Positions 10,601-17,566 of a stretch of DNA of 64,000 bases are shown here, one piece after another. This DNA comes from Rebecca billardiae RCC1528 (lineage: Eukaryota > Haptophyta). Below the pieces are notes generated by a model. The model was not told the DNA's origin and did not search any database. It saw nothing but the letters and a program-made list of their open reading frames with translations. Position numbers and translations under genes: made by a program. The stretch's first letter is position 1. Each line of letters opens with the position of its first letter. The DNA lies in assembly GCA_965240325.2 (NCBI GenBank), contig OZ251227.1, forward strand, positions 2,542,001 through 2,606,000, in the 5' to 3' direction.

Positions 10601-12889
10601 GTCGTACTGCCCGAGGTTGCGGTACGCGCTGCCCAGGTTGCCCAGGCAAGTGCCCTCGCCCCACCTGTTGCCGATCTCGCGGAAAATGGCCAGCGCCTGC
10701 GCGTGGAGCTCGATGGCGCTGTCGTACTGCCCGAGGCTGTCGTACGCGCTGCCCAGGTTGCCCAGGCAAGCGCCCTCGCCCACCCTGTTGCCGATGTCGC
10801 GGCTGATGGCCAGCGCCTGCGTGTAGTGCTCGATGGCGCGGTCGTACTGCCCGAGGCTGTCGTACGCGCTGCCCAGGTTGTTCAGGCAAGTGCCCTCGCC
10901 CTGCCTGTCGCCGATCTCGCGGAAAATGGCCAGCGCCTGCGTGTAGTGCTCGATGGCGCGGTCGAACTGCCCGAGGCTGTCGTACGCGCTGCCCAAGCTG
11001 CCCAGGCGAGCGCCCTCGCCCTGCCTGTCGCCGATCTCGCAACTGATGGCCAGCGCCTGCGTGTGGTGCTCGATGGCGCGGTCGTACTGCCCGAGGCTGT
11101 GGTACGCGCTGCCCAGGTTGCCCAGGCAAGCGCCCTCGTTCCGCCGGTCGCCGATCTCGCGGGTGGTGGTCAGCGCCTGCGTGTAGTGCTCGATGGCGCG
11201 GTCGAACTGCCAGAGGCTGCGGTACGCGCTGCCCAGGTTGCCCAGGCAAGCGCCCTCGTCCTGCCTGTCGCCGATCTCGCGGCTGATGGCCAGCGCCTGC
11301 GTGTAGTGCTCGATGGCGCGGTCGTACTGCCCGAGGCTGCTGTATGCACTGCCCAGATTGCCCAGATCAGCGCCCTCGCCCACCCTGTTGCCGATGTCGC
11401 GGCTGATGGCCAGCGCCTGCGTGTAGTGCTCGATGGCGCGGCCGTACTGCCCGCTGCTACGGTACGCGCTGCCCAGGTCGCACAGGCGAGTGCCCTCGCC
11501 CTCCCTGTTGCCGATCTCGCGGGTGATGGCCAGCGCCTGCGTGTGGTGCTCGATGGCGCGGTCGTACTGCCCGAGGCTGTCGTACGCGCTGCCCAGGTGG
11601 CCCAGGCAAGTGCCCTCGCCCCGCCGGTCGCCGATCTCGCGGGTGATGGTCAGCGCCTGCGTGTAGTGCTCGATGGCGCGGTCGTACTGCCCGAGACTGT
11701 CGTACGCGCTGCCCAGGTTGTTCAGGTAAGCGCCCTCTCCCTGCCTGTCGCCGATCTCGCGGCTGATGGCCAGCGCCCGCGTGTAGTGCTCGATGGTGCG
11801 GTCGTACTGCTCGAGGCTGTCGTACGCGCGGCCCAGGTTGCCCAGGCGAGCGCCCTCGCCCTCCCTGTCGCCGATCTCGCGAGTGATGGCCAGCGCCTGC
11901 GTATGGTGCTCGATGGCGCGGTCGTACTGCCCGAGGCTGTCGTACGCGCTGCCCAGGTTGCCCAGGCAAGCGCCCTCGTCCCGCCGGTCGCCGATCTCGC
12001 GGGTGATGGTCAGCGCCTGCGTGTAGTGCTCGATGGCGCGGTCGTGCTGCCCGAGACTGTCGTACGCGCTGCCCAGGTTGTTCAGGTAAGCGCCCTCTCC
12101 CTGCCTGTCGCCGATCTCGCGGCTGATGGCCAGCGCCCGCGTGTAGTGCTCGATGGTGCGGTCGTACTGCTCGAGGCTGTCGTACGCGCGGCCCAGGTTG
12201 CCCAGGCGAGCGCCCTCGCCCTCCCTGTCGCCGATCTCGCGAGTGATGGCCAGCGCTTGCGTATGGTGCTCGATGGCGCGGTCGTACTGCCCGAGGCTGT
12301 CGTACGCGCTGCCCAGGTTGCCCAGGCAAGCGCCCTCGTCCCGCCGGTCGCCGATCTCGCGGGTGATGGCCAGCGCCTGCGTATAGTGCTCGATGGCGCG
12401 GTCGTACTGCCCGAGACTGCGGTACGCACTGCCCAGGTTGTTCAGGTAAGCGCCCTCTCCCTGCCTGTCGCCGATCTCGCGGCTGATGGCCAGCGCCTGC
12501 GTGTAGTGCTCGATGGCGCGATCGTACTGCCCGAGGTTGTCGTACGCGCGGCCCAGGTTGCCCAGACGAGCACCCTCGCCCTCCCTGTCGCCGATCTCGC
12601 GGGTGATGGCCAGCGCCTGCGTGTAGTGCTCGATGGCGCGGTCGTACTGCCCGAGGCTGTCGTACGCGCTGCCCAGGTTGCCCAGGCAAGCGCCCTCGTC
12701 CCGCCGGTCGCCGATCTCGCGGGTGATGGCCAGCGCCTGCGTGTGGTGCTCGATGGCGCGGTCGTACTGCTCGAGGCTGTCGTACGCGCTGCCCAGATCG
12801 CACACGCATCTAAGTTCGCGCCGTCTGTCGCCGCCCTCGCGGCTGGCGCGCAGTTCTGACGTCAACAAATCATCGATGACATCGGCCAT
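7631..12889 (-). CDS. TPR-array CHAT-domain protein (caspase-like)
   Basis: 1,752 residues in one exon. The start is the ATG at 12889 (MADVIDDLL); the frame is open to 13018 but only via a GTG. Residues 29-1148 are 28 TPRs of exactly 40 residues (typical unit LGNLGSAYDSLGQYDRAIEH plus a second helix ending EIGDRxGEGAC), followed by a degenerate repeat. The C-terminal 450 residues are a CHAT domain, a caspase relative: DRLILLPDGELHALPFAAL, then the His motif LVHLALHGSP (His1606) and the Cys motif LLSACDTFRG (Cys1645), so the catalytic dyad looks intact. About 120 residues are inserted between the ALVAGINEY strand and the His motif. In bacteria, TPR-CHAT proteins are peptidases gated by the TPR part. 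The activator and substrate here are unknown. Confidence 0.9.
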   Translation of the reverse strand: MADVIDDLLTSELRASREGGDRRRELRCVCDLGSAYDSLEQYDRAIEHHTQALAITREIGDRRDEGACLGNLGSAYDSLGQYDRAIEHYTQALAITREIGDREGEGARLGNLGRAYDNLGQYDRAIEHYTQALAISREIGDRQGEGAYLNNLGSAYRSLGQYDRAIEHYTQALAITREIGDRRDEGACLGNLGSAYDSLGQYDRAIEHHTQALAITREIGDREGEGARLGNLGRAYDSLEQYDRTIEHYTRALAISREIGDRQGEGAYLNNLGSAYDSLGQHDRAIEHYTQALTITREIGDRRDEGACLGNLGSAYDSLGQYDRAIEHHTQALAITREIGDREGEGARLGNLGRAYDSLEQYDRTIEHYTRALAISREIGDRQGEGAYLNNLGSAYDSLGQYDRAIEHYTQALTITREIGDRRGEGTCLGHLGSAYDSLGQYDRAIEHHTQALAITREIGNREGEGTRLCDLGSAYRSSGQYGRAIEHYTQALAISRDIGNRVGEGADLGNLGSAYSSLGQYDRAIEHYTQALAISREIGDRQDEGACLGNLGSAYRSLWQFDRAIEHYTQALTTTREIGDRRNEGACLGNLGSAYHSLGQYDRAIEHHTQALAISCEIGDRQGEGARLGSLGSAYDSLGQFDRAIEHYTQALAIFREIGDRQGEGTCLNNLGSAYDSLGQYDRAIEHYTQALAISRDIGNRVGEGACLGNLGSAYDSLGQYDSAIELHAQALAIFREIGNRWGEGTCLGNLGSAYRNLGQYDRAIEHHTQALAITREIGNREGEGARLCDLGHAYDSLGQYDRAIEHYTQALAISREIGDRQGEGTCLNNLGSTYDSLGQYDRAIEHCTQALAISREIGDRQGEGACLGNLGSAYCDLGQYDRAIEHHAQALAITREIGDRRGEGTCLGNLGSAYCDLGQYDRAIEHHAQALAITREIGDRRGEGTRLGGLGGAYRSLGQYDRAIEHHTQALAITREIGDRRNEGACLGNLGVAYESLGQYDRAIKHHTLALAISREIGDRQGEGADLRNLGSAYDSLGQHDRAIEHHTQALAISREIGDRWGEGAGLGHLGSAFDRLGQHDRGIEHHTQALAIRREIGDRQGEGSCLHNLGSAYRNLGQYDRAIEHYTQALAITREIGDREGEGSCLSSLGSAYAGLEQYQRAAEHFTAALAVHDTLWIDLSSDRARVSFSDTLGASAGLQLVLVRSGRQAEALEAAERGRARSLALLLARQHCARDPRRAAAPDASTGSRALPPALSWQQMRAYALRHRACLVLFSQPTSSDRVCAWVVRPDESSPPLFHELSLGEQSVLTLVKETRGAIRRCRKYAPDAYSRIDGSAAGVAAATRVRASVRVGAQEARATSRGKRRRSDAELAEAEAAAQQQLRRCHELLLQPLAQSLTGFDRLILLPDGELHALPFAALLDADGKHLVERFDMSVAPSVGTLMRLDEQRSAGRVPTSAAGVAQRALVAGINEYSAHALPWRLQSDEHLEQAQEAVRTKDRWCVWVEAQAVDGGSRVHVRELERSARRELAEQLQVGDVVGEALDDLCEAELEALQVAVDLLKSSAAKARRLEVTRLTGAQVTKRALLRELRHASLVHLALHGSPTGLHLAGSSAEEATLDMADVEPLDLRHVRLMLLSACDTFRGELSSEGLIGIARAFLSAGCGTLLASLWPVDDTQTRELMQELYPRLAAGLDPQPEAGGDGRVDVAGVLCATMRELVHRKREDGSRAFLLHQWAPFVVFGAPSI
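9446..12805 (-). repeat. 28 tandem 120-bp repeats encoding TPRs
   Basis: Twenty-eight copies of a 120-bp unit, each one TPR, run without length change through the TPR-CHAT gene. Neighbouring copies are very similar at DNA level, which indicates recent amplification. There is a higher-order step: the 360-bp blocks 11700-12059 and 12060-12419 differ at only a handful of positions. The phase of the opposite strand also stays open because the unit is a multiple of three. Confidence 0.93.
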
Positions 12890-13688
12890 CAGGCCCCCGC
12901 CCGGTCGGTACCGTTGCGGGACCACCCTTGCCGTTGCGGTACCGGCTGTACAGACCGCTGAGCGTCGTCTCCGACCACCGACCGGACACTTTTTGGCACA
13001 GCGTCCGGGCAGTGCCACTGGCGGAACTGGCCTGCCGGTGCGGGTACTGTGCGAAAGCTAGCCGGCTGGACTGTGGACAGCCTGGACTTGTCACTTGAGC
13101 AAGGGACAGGGTACTGAAGGGTGAGCCACTCCGCTGGCGACAGCCACCGAGGTCGGTCGGGCTCTGTTTGCCTCGGCGCTCGGTGCGAGCGGAGTGGAGC
13201 GAGTACTATCAGCGGCGGAGGGCGCTGAGGCCGCGCACGGCGTGAGGCGCGGCGTCGGCAGGGTCGGTCCACGGAGGATGCGCGGCGCTCGGCCCGCGGC
13301 AGTGCGCCTCACTTTGCCCCGAGCGCCGTCCTCCGCGTCGCCTCCTTCCCGCCTTGGAGCAGCACGCATGTGCGCACCACCACGTTGAAGGCGGCACAGG
13401 CTCGCTCAGACGACCGTGCGCGCGTGGCGCGCGACTTGGTCGACCGCGCGCGCGCGCTGCCGCCGGTGCAAGGTAGCGCCACCGCATGCGCGCGCCGTGC
13501 CCGCGCGAGAGCGTGTGCGCGGTCGTCCGCGCCGTGCCCACCCGAGAGCGTGTGCCCGCGCGAGAGCGGTGCGAGCCCACACACACGTCGAAGGCTGCCT
13601 GCGCACCCGACTTGCTGACTGACGGGAAGCTGCTGCGCGCCCAAGAAGCAAGGGCGTCGCCGCAGCGTGCCCGCGCGCGGCGCCGCGC
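12890..13688. other. Intergenic region between Rab GDI and TPR-CHAT genes
   Basis: About 800 bp lie downstream of the Rab GDI stop and upstream of the TPR-CHAT start, both on minus. The stretch should hold the GDI 3' UTR and the TPR-CHAT promoter. Near 12905-12945 the motif CCGTTGCGG occurs twice and GGTACC twice. Several frames are open by GC bias alone; none shows a domain. No CCAAT box seen. Confidence 0.45.
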
Positions 13689-15834
13689 TCACTGCCTCCT
13701 CATCAGCGCCTCCGGCCACGTGCCGGTCAATCGGTAGTAGATGGAGACCACCTCGTCCATGGCCGCCTCGACGTGGCTCGACGCGTCGGCCGACGAGGTG
13801 ACGAACGTGCGCTCGGCCAGCCCGTTCGACGTGGGCTCGTGGTACGGCGCGACCTCGACGAAGTACTTCTCCGCGGGCTGGAGCATCGCGAGCGCGGGGC
13901 CGAGCTCGCGGTCGGCGATCTCCTTCACGTTCGACCCGTCGAGCGGGCCCTCGACCACCGTCGACGCCACGCCGATCCACACGTCCTTCGGGCACACCTC
14001 GTGCTCCGCATTCACCGCGACCACGTGCACGTCGTGCTCGCGCCCGAGCTGCGAGGCGGGCACGGTCACCTGGCAGGAGGGCTTGCCGTCCGTCCCGTGC
14101 AGCTCGTGGCTGGCGCGACGCCGAGGCCGCGCGGCGCGCGCCGCGCGAGCGCTGACGCGTGAGCCCGCGCGACGATCGCAGGGCGCGCGGGCGGCCTCCG
14201 CGCGCGCACGCGCCGCGGGAGGGGCGCGGCAGCGGCGCAGCGCGCAGCGGCGGTGCGCGGTGCGCGGTGCGCGCACACCGCATGATAGCGAGCACGCGCA
14301 CGACGTAGTGCGTCGTCTTGACCTTGGCCGGGAAGTAGGACGGGTCGCCGATCACGCAGCGCCCGTACGCCTTCTCCTCGCCGCAGCGCACGCCGCACGC
14401 GCCGCCGCCCTCGTCGTACAGCACCTCGTCCACAGGCCGCTCGAGCAGGAAGGTGCCGCCAAACACGGAGGAGAGGCGCGAGAAGGCCTGCGGCAGCTCG
14501 CCCATGCCGTAGAGTGGGTAGAGGAACGGCGAGTTCTGCGTCTCGCTCCCGCCGACCGTGATCGACTCGCGGTACAGCTGCATCCGGCGCACGAGCTCGG
14601 CGGCGGGCTGGTTGAGGTACGCGTCGTCCTGGTAGAGCGCGACGCCGCGCATCGCGAGGTCGATCGTGCCGGGCTGCAGCTGCCAGTACTGCAGGAAGCT
14701 CGCGCCGCTCATCTGCTGCAGGTTGAGCGTCGTCTTGCGCACGACGCCCGCGAGGTGGGTGCTCGGATCGTCCGGCTTATAACGGTTCACCCAGCTGAAG
14801 AAGCGCGAGGCCTGGATCTTCTCCTGCTCGGCAGAGGCCGCGCGGCGCGGGCGGCGCGGCGCGGGCGGCGCGGGGCGGGCGGCGCGGCGCGGGTGGCGCG
14901 GGCGGCGGCGGGCGGCGGCGCATGGGCGCAGCGGCAGCGATCAGCGAGCGCGCGCTCGTGCCACGGCTTGGCACCGGCGCGACGCGGAGTGTGCGCTCGC
15001 AGCTCGGGTGCCGCATCGCACGCGCTCCCGCCGAGCCCTCCGCGCGCGCCGCTGTCGTCCCGCCCCGCCGCCATCTCACGCCCCGCCGCTCCCGTCCCAA
15101 ACCCACCGCCGCGCGCTCCGCTCCGCTGCCATCGCACGCCCCGCCGCGCTTCGTCCGCGCGCCCTGCGCCCCGCCCTGCGCCCGCCCGTCCGCGCCGCTC
15201 CGCGCGCCCCGCCGCCGCTCCGTCCGCGCGCCCTCCGCCCCGCCCTCCGCCCCGCCCTGCGGCCGCCGCTCCGCGCGCCCCGCCGCCGCTCCGTCCGCGC
15301 GCCCTCCGCCCCGCCCTGCGGCCGCACCTGAATGGAGACCAGCGGCGAGGTCGTCACCTCCTTGCCCGTGGTCGGCAGGTGGTGCAGCTCGCCGTTGCGC
15401 ATGACGAGGCTGTCGTCGACGCGGCGGAACTGCATGTGCCTGTGCGCGCCCGTGTCCATCAGGATCGTCGCCAGCTTCCCCTTGATCAGCATGAACTTGG
15501 GCGCGCTGTCGACGTAATAGGACTGAGGGTTGCCCAGGCCGCCCGCGACGCTCGGCTCGGGCGCGGTGCCGCCGTACGCCTCGAAGAGCTTGGCGAGGTC
15601 GCAGCACGCGGAGGAGCCGCCGTAGTACGCGTTGCGGTCGAGGTGCAGCACCCGCCTCCCGGCCTTGGACAGCAGCCCCGAGAGCACGCACTCCTTCATG
15701 CCGGTGCCGAGCACGATCACGTCATACTTCTGGCCGCCAAAGGCCTTCTTCCACTCCTGCGACGCCTCGCTGAGGTGCGAGGCGGCGACGAGGAGGGCCG
15801 CGAGCGCGGACGCTCGCCGCCGCACGTGCCACAT
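13689..15834 (-). CDS. GDI: Rab GDP dissociation inhibitor with hydrophobic N-terminal extension
   Basis: Extracts GDP-bound Rab GTPases from membranes and keeps them soluble. Exons on minus are 15834-15328, 14823-14279 and 14109-13689, giving 490 residues; the introns are 504 bp (phase 0) and 169 bp (phase 2), GT...AG. YDVIVLGTGMKECVLSGLLS starts at residue 37 and is followed by RVLHLDRNAYYGG, the FAD-fold-like SCR1 block of the GDI/REP family. SRFFSWVNRYKPDDPSTH, FLYPLYGMGELPQAFSRL and YFVEVAPYHEP are further GDI landmarks. Ordinary GDIs begin right at the YDVIVLGTG strand; here about 35 residues precede it, with a basic start and a signal-like core (ALAALLVAASHL). No closer in-frame Met exists, so the leader is real or an upstream exon has been missed. 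Confidence 0.88.
14824..15327 (-). other. Low-complexity first intron of Rab GDI
   Basis: The 504-bp intron is the longest found in the window. It is made largely of short C/G-rich direct repeats; for example, a roughly 75-bp block ending at the exon boundary near 15325 recurs just to its left (around 15180-15250). There is no coding evidence: the frames that cross it give Arg/Ala/Pro-rich random peptides. Confidence 0.6.
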
Positions 15835-16045
15835 GCCGCGCCGCGCGCGCGATGCGGCCGCCGCAGGCGGTGCTGCAGCCGCGCGGTCGCAATCACGCGG
15901 CCGATCACAGCCAGCCCTGCTGCTGCACGCCTTGCGATCACGCGGATCGGCCAGTTCAGCCGGACACGTCACCGGCTCCGGTTCCAGGAGTCAAAGAAAT
16001 AGAGGGCTATTTCTTTGCAGGAGTGAGCGAGCGCAGGCCACAGCG
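15835..16045. promoter_or_regulatory. Divergent promoter region between Rab GDI and TPR gene
   Basis: 211 bp separate the two start codons. The region contains an 11-bp-stem hairpin (listed separately) that ends in a TTTCTTTGCAG motif just before the TPR gene. This motif looks like a 3' splice site, so a 5'-UTR intron acceptor is possible. No CCAAT box was found. Confidence 0.4.
15992..16017. repeat. Perfect 11-bp inverted repeat with 4-nt loop
   Basis: CAAAGAAATAG at 15992-16002 pairs with CTATTTCTTTG at 16007-16017 around the loop AGGG. It is AT-rich in a GC-rich setting and lies 28 bp before the TPR gene ATG. It could be a hairpin in the 5' UTR or a dyad-symmetric protein site. Confidence 0.6.
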
Positions 16046-17527
16046 ATGGCGGCCCGACGGGGCAGCCCGCTGCTCCTCCACCCACGGCTCGAGCCGTGGG
16101 TGGAGGAGCAGTGGGCGATCGCCGAGGAGCTCGCGCGGCAGCACCTCGCGCAGCAGCGCGCGACGCACGGCGCCGAGAGCGCGCAGGCGCTCGCCGCCCT
16201 CGCCAACCTCGGCACCGTGCTCGTCGGCCAGGGCCGATCGGACGAGGCTGAGCGCGTCTTCGCCGAGGCGCTGCGCGGGCAGCAGCGCGTGCTGCGGGCG
16301 CCCGAGCGCAGCCTCGCGCTCGCGTCGACGTGCGCCAGCCTCGCGCGCCTCCAGCACGCGCGCGCGCACACCGAGCCCGCCGCGCGCCTCTTCGAGCGCG
16401 CGCTCGCCATCCGCACGCGCGCGCTCGGCCCTGACCACACGCTCACGCTCGTCGCGCTGCACGAGCTGTCGATCGCGCTCGCGGAGCTCGACGCGGACGA
16501 CGGGCGCGCGCGCGAGCTGCAGCGCGAGACGCTCCGGCGGCACGGCCGCGCGCGCGCCGCCGCGATCCGCGCCGTGCACATTCCCGCGCCAGCGCGGACG
16601 GCGCGCGCGGAGGTGGTGGCGGGTGCGCGCGCGCGCGCGCGCGACTCACTGCGCGAGCGCTCGGCGCTGCAGCGCGCGCGCCGGGCCCGGCTGGCCGCGC
16701 AGCTCGAGCTGGGGGACGCGCAGGCGCTCCCGCCTGGCGTGCGCCGCCGCCTCGCGCTCGAGGAGCGCGAGCTCCTCTCCAGCCTCACGGCGCACCTCAC
16801 CGGCGCGCCGCCGCCGCAGCCGCAGCCGCAGCCGCAGCCGCCGCCGAGCGCGCGGCGAGCGGCGCGCGCGGCCGAGCCGCGCGCGCCGCTCGCGCCGGCG
16901 GCGTGGGCGGAGCTGGAGGGCGTCGAGCTCGTGGTGGACACGCTTCGGCACCTGCGCTCGACGTACGCCGTGGGCGAGCGCTGGGTGCGCGCGCTCGCGG
17001 CACAGCGCAGCCCGAGCTCGGTGCCTGGCTCGCCGCAGTCGGCAGGGGTGGGCCGTGCCGTGCGCGCGCCCGCTGGCGGTGGCGTGGGCTGGGTGGCTGG
17101 CGCCGCAGCCGGCGGTGGCGGCAGCGGGGCGGAGGGGGAGGGCGCGGTAGACAGCACGGGGTCTGATGACAACGGGAGTGGGAGCGCCTCGGCGGCGGCG
17201 AGCGGGGCCAGTGGCAGCGGCAGCGGCAGCGGCAGCGGCAGCGGCAGCGGCAGCGGCAGCGGCAGCGGCAGCGGCAGCGGCAGCGGCAGCGGCAGCGGCA
17301 GCGGCAGCGGCAGCGGCAGCGGCAGCGGCAGCGGCAGCGGCAGCGGCAGCGGCAGCGGCAGCGGTAGCAGCAGCAGCGGCGGCTCGTCCGCATCAGAGCG
17401 CGCTGGCGATGAGGACGACAGCTCGTCAGCGCAGGAGACGGACGCCGAGTCCGGTGCCAGCGCCGAGTCCGGTGCTGCCGCCGAGTCCGGTGCCAGCGGA
17501 GAGTCCGGTGCCACCGCCGAGTCCGCT

Positions 17528-17566
<39 letters not shown>

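Noticed and set aside
9446-12805. Regular 120-bp repeats as a possible CRISPR array
   Set aside because: There are no unique spacers; every base belongs to a coding TPR unit, and units are far longer than CRISPR repeats.
9362-12859. 1,165-codon open frame on + opposite the TPR array
   Set aside because: It is repetitive only because the DNA is; it has no TPR or other motif, whereas minus gives canonical TPRs and a CHAT domain.
12890-13018. Longer N-terminus for the TPR-CHAT protein from 13018
   Set aside because: The upstream start would be GTG; the first ATG in frame is at 12889, directly before the TPRs.
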